Positions 20,245 through 26,900 of a DNA stretch of 64,000 bases are shown here, one piece after another. The stretch lies in NCBI GenBank assembly GCA_905221605.1, contig CAJNDS010000810.1, positions 1-64,000 of the forward strand, in the 5' to 3' direction. The translations under genes were made by a program, and so were the position numbers. Below the pieces are notes generated by a model. That model ran no database searches and had not been told where the DNA came from. It was given only the letters and a program-made list of their open reading frames with translations. Each line of letters opens with the position of its first letter. The first letter of the stretch is position 1. The stretch is from Symbiodinium natans (taxonomy: Eukaryota > Sar > Dinophyceae > Suessiales > Symbiodiniaceae).

Positions 20245-21936
20245 GCACACACACACACACACAAAAGACACATCGGATGTGATGAGGGCCTGTTGCTTCT
20301 GCATGCTTCTGCGGGCTTCGATAGTTGTTGAGCTTCGTGTACCGTGTGGTGATCTGGGGGCTTCCTTTGCAGGCTTGCAACTTGAAACGGGGTAAACCCG
20401 CCTGGTTCCATGGGCTTCTCCGTCACCGGGGACACCAGCTGTCCGGAAGTCTCGCTTAATCGCACATACTCTTGGAAGGCCGTCTCGTCGTAGAGATTCT
20501 CGTCTCTTGCACGGATCGGCCGCTTCATCACCTCCCGGACGCTGCTCTAACAGAAACTGCTTCGCAGACTGAGCGCTGCTACCACCAAAATCAGGCTTGC
20601 ATCTCCAAGAGGGAGCACCACGCCTGCTTCGAGAGGCCGCACACGAACCGCTTTGGGACGTGCTTGCGGGCCGTCTCCAGCGCCAGCTGCGCGTCGCGGA
20701 GCTGCCTGCGCATGTGGGAACTGCGCCGGGGGGGTGGCTCTCCGGCTTATAGGGCTCTTTACGCAGCGCTTTCGGATCCTTGCGGAAGCGAATTTTTGAA
20801 GGCCTTTACGGCTCTCAAGCCCCGGCACCTTTGAAGGTCGGCCATCTGCTTCACGTGCTCGGCATTCTGCGCACTCCACTCCCGGATCCCTTCGCGAAGG
20901 TCCGCATTCTCCCGGAGGTCTTTGCTCCTGAGCCGCACTTAGGCACCCTGCGTGGGCTTTCTGCAGAGTTGGTGGTGGAAGGCCTTGAGGAGGGCTTTAT
21001 GCCTGCAGCCGAGGCTCCGGAGCGGGATGTTGCTATAGGGATCCCTCGGCTCAGTGGTCGTCTCGAGCCACCTGGCGCCAGCGTCCGAGCAGGAAGGAAA
21101 GCCTGGGGTGGTGGAGACTTCTGAAGGCGAGCTGAGACCGTTGAGAGTGAGAGGACAGGCGAAGATCGCTGCGGCCTCTCGATCTCCACGCGCTCGTAGG
21201 TGTTGCAGCCTCGTGCAGCAGGCAGCATAGCTACACTGCACCGCAAAGCAGGGGGGGCGTTCCCCGGGAGGGAGCGGAACATCGTGCACGGACAATGGAA
21301 GCATTCAAAGGCTCCGGGATCTGCGAGGGAAAAGAAACCAGGAGAAAAACAGAAGTTGTAAACAAGCGTCAACGCATGCAAGAGATAGACGTAGAGTGCA
21401 TGGTACAGAGACGGGAGGGAGAGAGGCAGGGAGAAAGAGAGAGAGAGAGAGTTAAACGAACAGCAGGATAACAAAGGAGATGTACCATGGAGGTGGGGAG
21501 AAAAGGGCAGAAAGAGGGACAAAGAGAGAAGAGCGCCAGCGTGAGGCCCGATGCCTTCGGGTTCTTCCGCATCCACGGTGACCGGATCCTGCATCCATCA
21601 GAAGTCTTCGAATCCAACAGGAGCCCATGACCAGGAATGCACAGACTCTCTCGGAGGTTCGAGGCATGGAAACTCCTCTCTCTCTCTCTCCCGCACGCGT
21701 GGAAACTCCTCTCTCTCTCTCTCTCTCTCTCTCTGTGACTCTACAGATTCTACAGATCCGTCAACTCGACTGACAAGAAGAGTAGCCGAGAGCACAGAGG
21801 GAGAGACAGAGAGAGACAGAGACAGAGAGAGAGAGAGAGGAGAGAGGAGGGAGGGAGAGAGAGAGAGAGAGGCTGAATAAGGGGCCTTCATGAGCTCGGA
21901 GCTCAGCTTGCACTTGAAAGAGCATGGGATTTCCAT
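5819..21936 (-). CDS. U-box / dynamin-type GTPase / Kelch multidomain protein, 23-exon model
   Basis: Manual model with 23 minus-strand exons: 21936-21886, 21588-21555, 21209-21176, 21071-21018, 20927-20829, 20720-20624, 20546-20402, 19921-19874, 19820-19697, 19550-19226, 12895-12551, 12498-12379, 11448-11250, 11202-10747, 10509-10257, 10093-10029, 9980-9887, 8265-8136, 7979-7917, 7803-7651, 7552-7292, 7140-6736, 6664-5819. Every intron ends in AG, all phases agree, and the exons sum to 4401 nt (1466 residues plus stop). Start: ATG in GCCGCCATGG context. Domains by residue: U-box 7-75; coiled coil 76-110; second U-box-like 113-175; unrecognised 187-490; dynamin GTPase about 505-705; helical stalk-like 715-1050; coiled coil 1051-1185; six Kelch repeats 1186-1466. 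Expected role: a GTPase that oligomerises on membranes, carrying its own ubiquitin-ligase and substrate-binding modules. Weakest joins: exons 12-13, 14-15 and 15-16. The alternative is two or more adjacent genes, for example a separate Kelch gene starting near 7.14 kb. Confidence 0.55.
7292..10093 (-). CDS. Exons 16-21: helical stalk-like region of the dynamin-type protein
   Basis: Six exons (65, 94, 130, 63, 153, 261 nt) with all phases consistent. They encode mostly amphipathic helices rich in Leu/Glu/Lys/Ala, for example FKDAATRELKRRLGFVVKRA, DYLKKQLEALACQEVKLL and QKKLREAQPRLDVEKARDGV. This is what a dynamin middle/GTPase-effector region looks like, and the position fits, but no specific motif proves it. 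Intron 16 is 48 nt. Intron 18 (8135-7980) has a clean GTAAGC donor, and intron 19 (7916-7804) a GCAAGT donor, a near-perfect GC-type splice site. Exon 20 may end at 7651 (GT) or 7645 (GA). If intron 21 (7291-7141) is not spliced, the protein would stop at 7286. Confidence 0.6.
9400..9625. repeat. 40 bp minisatellite inside intron 17
   Basis: GGTAACACGGACGTTATCAT begins at exactly 9421, 9461, 9501, 9541 and 9581, joined by (T/C)(A/G)TGCGGACATGCATGCTC-type spacers, so the unit is 40 bp with five full copies and partial ends. It lies in the 1621-nt intron 9886-8266. The rest of that intron (8.3-9.4 and 9.63-9.88 kb) shows nothing I recognise. Confidence 0.85.
10137..10215. repeat. GA-rich simple repeat in intron 15
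   Basis: GA, GAGG and GGGA units over about 80 bases within the 10256-10094 intron. Confidence 0.8.
10257..11448 (-). CDS. Exons 13-15: dynamin-family GTPase domain
   Basis: Exon 13 encodes the P-loop GAESVGKSS (model residues 512-520) and the switch-I region with Thr539 in CTRMPVRLEI. Exon 14 encodes the acidic insert, switch II DLPG (635-638) and the base-specificity motif TKFD (700-703), followed by exon 15 with NPGFVAVANVTKK, the place where dynamins have a GY-VGVVNRS-like segment. The order, spacing and CTRMP/DLPG/TKxD set identify the dynamin superfamily rather than Ras-like GTPases. Intron 13 is only 47 nt (11249-11203, GT-AG). The join 10746-10510 leaves the stretch after TKFD shorter than in classical dynamins, so a small exon in 10.51-10.75 kb may be missing; other frames there look coding-like too. 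Confidence 0.75.
12379..12895 (-). CDS. Exons 11-12: unrecognised domain downstream of the giant intron
   Basis: Exon 11 (345 nt, 115 codons) starts QDLYEKKQSFGCRWFEEW, contains the beta strand HTLVVVYKAG and ends with an acidic/basic helix (DIDDYRRRLAADIKLELKEL). Exon 12 (120 nt) has FVPFPQAEHAEDMQPQFMAH and LDLELDGLREPRFF. The 52-nt intron between them (12550-12499) has a GCGTCT donor. The sequence is clearly coding-like (no stops in a compositionally mixed frame, splice sites in phase), but I know no family for it. The exon 12 end at 12379 (GTGGGG donor) is the least certain point. Between 12378 and 11449 I see no exon. Confidence 0.5.
12914..13155. repeat. Left flank of the minisatellite, related to the right flank
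   Basis: It contains TTTGGCATATGGAAATAAGC (12914), TTGAAACCCATAC (about 13086) and ATCAAAAGGGATTTGTTTGG (about 13117), each with a near-identical partner at 19054-19210. It also holds TAATTCCGTCTATTTTA at about 12959, matched by TAATTCCGCTATTTT near 19193. Confidence 0.7.
13200..19035. repeat. 41 bp minisatellite, about 140 diverged copies
   Basis: The plus-strand unit joins TTTCTCAAGTTCTCTAGTCC and CTTTCGAGCGGTTTGCTCTTG, 41 bp in total, with many substitutions and small indels between copies. Because 41 is not a multiple of three, three units make a 41-residue repeat, and the plus-strand consensus has no stop in any frame. That produces many long hydrophobic Phe/Ser/Leu frames, which I do not regard as genes. 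The minus strand, the sense of the host gene, carries a TAG every third unit. Confidence 0.9.
19054..19210. repeat. Right flank of the minisatellite, related to the left flank
   Basis: It contains TTTGGCATATGGAAACAAGC (19054), TTGAAACCCATAC (about 19108), ATCAAAACGGATTTGTTAGA (about 19141) and the TAATTCCGCTATTTT block (about 19193). The partners lie at 12914-13155 in the same orientation. Confidence 0.7.
19226..19921 (-). CDS. Exons 8-10: linker helix and unrecognised Cys/Trp-containing domain
   Basis: Exon 8 (48 nt) adds an acidic helix (AELEEEIRPEW). Exon 9 (124 nt) adds a basic/aromatic segment. Exon 10 (325 nt) encodes about 108 residues with SFEEGSEIKTVVSF, a CRHYVSGSTACVFLPQG segment and the ending CWCQDWRNFSE. 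Introns 8 (53 nt, GTATGT donor) and 9 (146 nt, containing a GA run) fit in phase. I do not recognise the fold. Three short hydrophobic strands and four Cys could suggest a beta domain. Exon 10 ends on a GT donor (GTCAGA) that opens the 6.3 kb intron. Confidence 0.55.
19609..19652. repeat. (GA)n microsatellite in intron 9
   Basis: A run of GA with one GGTGA interruption, inside the intron 19696-19551. Confidence 0.8.
19929..20265. repeat. (CA)n microsatellite with repeated CGCACGCACAGA interruptions, in intron 7
   Basis: Nearly pure CA over about 335 bases, broken by GCACGCACAG at 19951, 19987, 20027, 20146 and 20176. It fills most of the 480-nt intron 20401-19922. The regular interruptions suggest growth by duplication of blocks that already contained them. 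Confidence 0.9.
20402..20720 (-). CDS. Exons 6-7: second, divergent U-box-like domain
   Basis: Exon 6 (97 nt) gives a short helix and RFVCGLSKQ. Exon 7 (145 nt) gives EVMKRPIRARDENLYDE, a helix AFQEYVRL, then LVSPVTEKPMEPG. This follows the U-box plan (Cys/Leu start, VM-x-x-P-I, charged loop with Tyr, then SP-T-x-x-P-hydrophobic), although the first Cys-Pro pair is replaced by CG and the Trp is absent. It could bind a conjugating enzyme or be a degenerate copy that only dimerises. The intron between them (20623-20547, 77 nt) starts GCGTGG. Exon 7 ends at a GCGGGT donor. Confidence 0.6.
20829..21936 (-). CDS. Exons 1-5: canonical U-box and start of coiled coil
   Basis: Five small exons (51, 34, 34, 54, 99 nt) join into a textbook U-box: F-K-C-K-L-S-S-E-L-M at residues 7-16, DPVTV at 18-22, CNTYERVEIERWL at 30-42, DPYSNIPL at 50-57, then L-x-x-N-x-x-L-R-x-x-I-x-x-W ending at Trp75. 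The spacing of the last block fits the U-box consensus exactly when intron 4 (21017-20928) uses a GA donor. The GC donor alternative adds four residues. U-boxes bind ubiquitin-conjugating enzymes and act as RING-like E3 ligases without zinc. Donors of introns 1-3 are GC (GCCCCT, GCATCG, GCCGCA). Introns 1 and 2 hold (GA)n/(CT)n tracts. A helical Glu/Gln/Lys run follows Trp75. Confidence 0.65.
21415..21875. repeat. Cluster of (GA)n/(CT)n tracts in introns 1 and 2
   Basis: GA-rich at about 21415-21455, CT-rich at about 21677-21735 and GA-rich at about 21797-21873. They surround exon 2 (21588-21555). Confidence 0.8.
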
Positions 21937-22565
21937 GGCGGCTCAGTCTGCTTGGCAAGGGTGAAACATCGGTTCCTGTCGCCTTCCGTGAAGGCCCTGA
22001 TCTATGTTTGCAATATTCCGCAACTCCCCGGAGGGCATCGACTGATCTCGCAAGAAAGAAACCTCGAAGCGAAGCTGTCAATTCGAGCCCACTGACCTAT
22101 GGCTCGCAAGTGGTGCAGCGAGCGCGTCTGTGTTTGTCAAGCCCTAAACACTTCGGGAACCGTCTCCTTCGAGCCAGGTGCAAAACAAGAGATCTCACTG
22201 AAATTCAGCGGAGTGGCTTAACTTCAGAAGAGGTGGAGCAGATTCAGTTGCCTCTCAAGGCGCGCATCCCCTCTCAGAGCTACGAGTCAAAGAGGGGGCG
22301 CCTCTGCGGAGCCTCGTCGAACCTCGATGCCTCGGCCAAAGGGGCCGGGAAAACATGTGTTCTCCCTGCCGAGTTCGTCGGGTGCGGGGTGGCCTTTGGG
22401 CTGGACTCCGGGTGTCGGTGGCGCTGCCGGACCCGCAGCCCACGTACCCGCCTGGCTAGACTCACCCTCAATCCCATCATCCGACAACCAAACACACCCA
22501 AACCCGGGAACCCTTGCGCACGCCCCGAGCAGGCCGAGCCCTCAAGGCCCGAAGCAGCAAAAAAC
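21937..22565. other. Upstream region of the U-box/dynamin/Kelch gene
   Basis: About 630 bases of GC-balanced sequence upstream of the proposed ATG. No TATA-like element, spliced-leader relic or convincing exon is seen. The long plus-strand frame across it is antisense to exon 1 and is not supported. Confidence 0.3.
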
Positions 22566-22569
22566 ACCT

Positions 22570-22960
22570 CCGTTAAACACGGCCCGACTACTTCGGAATA
22601 TTTAGAAATATATTCAAGAACGCTAATTATCGTTTCGAAGAGTATTCCTCCCCCGAGTCCCCCATCAAGATTCTTTATATCCAAATTTATAGAAATTATA
22701 TAAGATTTAGATTCCAATAATATTTTGCCCGAGAATTTTGACCGAATTTTTATTTTGGAATTTATTTCCGAATTATTGGAGGGGTCCTCAAGAAAATATA
22801 AATCGATAGTATCATTTCGGGGGACATTGTTCCCTGAGCCCCCTCGCCAAGATTCCTCGCCCTGGACCCCATCAACTGCTGGACCGCGCCAAGGGGACAA
22901 CCCCTAATGAATTTATGGGTCTTTTATTTTGATTTTAAAAAATCATTCGAATCTTTGGTG
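22570..22960. repeat. Second AT-rich island, related to the one at 2.5-3.65 kb
   Basis: A sharp AT-rich segment containing the exact 21-base phrase (22788-22808) also present at 3126-3146, and TTTATAGAAATTATATAAG, comparable to TTTATAGAAATTGAACAAG near 3299. The edges are abrupt. The minus-strand frame through it is Ile/Asn/Lys-rich noise. Confidence 0.55.
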
Positions 22961-23191
22961 ACAAGGGGGTTATAGTTTTGCTGTCACGCTCCAGAGTGGT
23001 GTCATCCTTCAATCCTATTTATTTCAGGGCTGTCGTGGATCGTTTCTTGTGGGACGGGACCCGAAACCAACAAGCCTAAATTGGACACATAAGAATAGTT
23101 TGTTCTATTTGCACCACTTACGCAGCTGCGCGGCGTCGGCTGTCGGCGCGCAGAGAGGTTCTGACACGGCGGGCTCGTGCGTGTCTAGCGA

Positions 23192-23944
23192 GTGGGGTTT
23201 TTGGGGGTCTTGTTCGCCTGTCCTCAAAGCCATCCTTGCCGCAGGGAATCTTCTTGGGCCCAGCCTCCTGTGAGCCACCGTGTGGAATCTTGCCCGTGGC
23301 GACATGCTTTGGGGTTAATTACGAAAGGCTTGCGAGTGTGTCAGCAGCACTGGCACTCCCATGGTGCCATATCCTCACATTTGCCTTGCTGGGTCCAAGG
23401 TGTTTGGCAGTTTTGTAGCAGGCCGCTGGGTTTTGCTTGGGCCGGCTTCTTGTGGAATTTCCCAAGCTTTCCAGGAGAGGTTTCCACGAGTGTAGGGAAA
23501 AGTGGTTGGCAGCTCCGACCTGCCCCTGAAAATCCAGATATTGAAATGACAGACGTTGATGCACAAGCAGCATCTGCAGACATGCAGGCTGCCGCTGTAG
23601 ATATGCAATTGGTTAATCTTTTTGGAGACGACATTACCGTTTCCGAGCTTTTGAGCCAGGAGAGGGCAGCCAGCGCAAGTCCTCCACGAATTGATAGCCA
23701 CCCTCATTCATGTCCAGTTGTAAACTGTCCTCGTCATATGCTTTCTTGTTTCATTTCATCCAACTCTCCGAATATGTCGAATCTAAGCCGTCTATTAAAT
23801 GTAGTATTAGAGAACAACATATCACGGGTCGCCCCTGCCCACCATTTCGTAAGTGAGCTAGTGTTGGCAAATGCTGTTCCGTCTTTTCACGATTGTTTGA
23901 ACTATATGATTGTCCCGCATGTTTTTTTTGGAAAGTTTCAGTAA
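23192..23944 (+). CDS. Unsupported 250-codon open frame, plus strand
   Basis: Open for 250 codons. The first half is Trp/His/Cys-rich and unlike a normal protein. The second half is more natural, with an acidic Asp/Met/Ala segment (EMTDVDAQAASADMQ) and a hydrophobic tail. It would be the only plus-strand gene in the window. No family is recognised. It could be chance, an exon or a decayed gene. Confidence 0.15.
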   Translation: MGFLGVLFACPQSHPCRRESSWAQPPVSHRVESCPWRHALGLITKGLRVCQQHWHSHGAISSHLPCWVQGVWQFCSRPLGFAWAGFLWNFPSFPGEVSTSVGKSGWQLRPAPENPDIEMTDVDAQAASADMQAAAVDMQLVNLFGDDITVSELLSQERAASASPPRIDSHPHSCPVVNCPRHMLSCFISSNSPNMSNLSRLLNVVLENNISRVAPAHHFVSELVLANAVPSFHDCLNYMIVPHVFFGKFQ

Positions 23945-26900
23945 ATAGCGGGACAATTGGGCCATCCCAAACCCCTGCCGCTGTCCAAATTAACTCGCTG
24001 AGAATCTGAGAACAAGCAAACCCAGTTTTGATCCCACACGTTTTAGGCGCTGATCTCAGCCACTCAAAGGCGCATTATCCATGTCAGCAGCTGCAGGATT
24101 TGCGGCCACATGTGGGCGTCAAGTCGTCCTATCGAACAGGGCGTCCAACTGCGGGGGACGGGCTGGAGACTGTTCCCGCGAGGTCTCTGAAAGATGTCCA
24201 ACGGTCTGAGCAAAAAGCACGGGGGCCCCAAGCGGCGGCCATTCCATGTTCCATGGGCAGACCCAAGGTCAACGACCGCATCCACAGAGGAAATAGCTCC
24301 ACGGCCTCAAAGACGTCGCACCTTGTTCCAAAAAACAACCACTTAGCACTCTATCACAACAGCAGTCATTCGTCTTAAGTACCAGACTGCAATTCGATGA
24401 GTCACATCCCAATGCGCAGGCCTTGAAAGACACAACATCGAGCATACTGTCACGTCAACAAATGCCTGCAACCGCAAGCCATCTCATGCATCGTAATGCG
24501 CAGAGAAAAAGCTCGCGGCAAGAACTCTGGATGCATAACTTCTACCTGGGAGCACGCTCTCCTATCACTACCGACTTCTGGCAAGGCCTCGCTGTGGTTG
24601 GGATAAAGTAGGGGCGAGGCAAAATGCGCTCTGCATCTACACACCAGGTCCCCCAAGTCACCTTCGTACACTGTGAGCAAGCATTTCCAATGTCCATGCT
24701 TGGTTCAACCATGTTCAACCAAGCCGCGCTTTGCATCCATCCATGCCTCAACAGTTCTGCGTCCAACCTGCCAGGCAGCGAAATTTCGGCGTGACAGCAA
24801 TGCGCCGGAACGAGAAGCATAGTCAGCTTTACTGTGCAGATGAAGCAACAAATCCCCACGAAGGCAAACTGCAGAAACCCAAACAATCAGTGAAGAACAA
24901 CCGCCATCGCAATCATCCACAATCTGGTGACGGCCTCCGCCTCATGCTGATTCCTGCAGCGAGCTCCTGGATGACGACCTTCAGGCGATGAGAATACTTA
25001 TTTGCTTCCTGCGCTGCGTGAACATGCGCCATCGGTCCACATGGCTTGGGAAGCTCTCAGGCCAAAGCCCGGATCACTCCACTGTGATGCGCTCCAAAGA
25101 ACCTACGGCCATCATTGGCAAGCTCTGCTTTGCTGCTTTTCTTTCAATCAATGCAGGCACTTACAAACTGGTAAATCTTCTGCCTGCTACTTAGTAGTTT
25201 GACTCAGGTGGCAAGTTTAACAAATTCTGAGAAGCGCCTTTGTCGCTCCAGGCCACCGCCCTTCGAGTCTCGTGAGAAGAAGAGGTGCCTGGATGCTGCA
25301 CGCTGGCCACACGTGGGCCACACGCTCACCCGCCACAACCACCGAGGACCCAGAAGCTACCCAACTACCCTTCTTGTCAAACTTGTAGACTCTCGTATCT
25401 TGAGCTTATCACTGTGATGTGACGAAGGATTAGCGGCTGGTGTCTCTACCTGTGGGTATTGTAACTCCAGCTTGTTACACTTTGCAGCCTTTTTTCTCAA
25501 CCTGCCCAGCCTTCTCTTTGAATACCTGTGCGTACTCGGCGAACCCATCTGCTGCTGTGACCTCCAACGCAAGCACACTGTGTTTGTTTCTGCTGCTGTT
25601 TTCTTCAAACAATGCCTCCGGGTCGAGGCATGTCAAGTCATCGCCCAGATCCTCGAATCTATACAAGTGGGACACAAGGTGTACGGTGCATGTCCTACTA
25701 AGTAGCGAACCCACGCAGCCAGGATGCGCTGGAAGACCTTGCAGTACGCGTGCGTTCATCGTGCGCTCATTCCCTACGCAGTCAAACACGGCATGATGTT
25801 CTTGGCACCAACATTCACAGAGGGCAGCACCTCTTCAGCACGTGGCCAAGGGACGTTGTCACCGCCTTTGAGCAAGCCTGTGGCCTTCAGCAAGAGAGGC
25901 AATGCATAAAATTTGCGAGTGGCTGGGCAGGACGCGGGCTGTGAGTCCGGGCACACATCGCAGCTCGACGCCTGCACAAGGCATGTTGTGATTCTGCGCC
26001 TGTGTAAGTTTAATTTGCGAGTTTGTGTCCAACCGTCTTGCTACGATGCACCACTTGCCTCGGATCACTTTTGCTTGGCGTTGTTTTCGGCATGTCAACA
26101 CCAACCTGATCATCCCAGACACATAAGACAAACATACGGGTAGTTCCGTGAATAAGTTGGGGGTCCTTCTTGCAAGGGTGCCGTACTATATTTGGGACCA
26201 AAGAAAGGACCCTAATTTAGAGAAATATCTTGGTAATTCATCAAGTATTATCCACATGCCCTGTCCCAAATAACCCTAAATTCCCCTTTGAAAACCCATG
26301 GGACACATAAATGGTTGCCCAAGAAGGCCTTTAGATTAAATGATTAAGCCTTGCAAAACTGTGTCGCGCCATATCGCGCCGGTTTGGCGCTGCTTCCTAC
26401 TGTACAGTGAGGTGGCTGCGTTGCTCAACGGAGGGCTTCCAGCGATGGTTTTGTGCAAGGTTGGGCATCCACTGCCGTCAGTTGCACTTCACAGAGCTTC
26501 CACTTCCAAAAGTGCGCAGCATGTCGTGACGTCAGAGTATGAGGATGCGTCAGTGCGATGCCGTAAGCACTGGGCATTCACAATGCATGTGGTGACCCCT
26601 TCAGCCGTGTGCATAGTGAGTGTCGTTGTCCCAACCGCTAAATCCCACCGGAATTTGCCAGAAGACCCCTCCAAGCTTGGATGTGTGGCCACCCCTCCAA
26701 ATCACAGCGCCAGCACTAGGGAAATCATGCAGATGCAGCAAGCTTTTCCCGTATCACTGCCTCAAGAAGGCCTTGTGCCACGTGCACTGTGCAACAAGCT
26801 GTAGCAGCCTAGCACTAACTTGCAGCATCTCGTAGAACCTTCACTTCGGTGTGGCACCACCATTCAACACGCACAGGTCTGGAGGCAGATGCAACTCAAA

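Noticed and set aside
19586-20531. Cys-Val repeat frames on the minus strand
   Set aside because: They are (CA)n translations; only the U-box-like part at 20546-20402 and the short exon at 19921-19874 are supported.
21924-22703. 259-codon plus-strand frame
   Set aside because: It is antisense to exon 1 of the U-box gene at its left end, has no motif, and runs into the AT-rich island.
22280-22900. 206-codon minus-strand frame
   Set aside because: Half is Ile/Asn/Lys-rich translation of the AT-rich island and half is Arg/Gly/Pro-rich noise.
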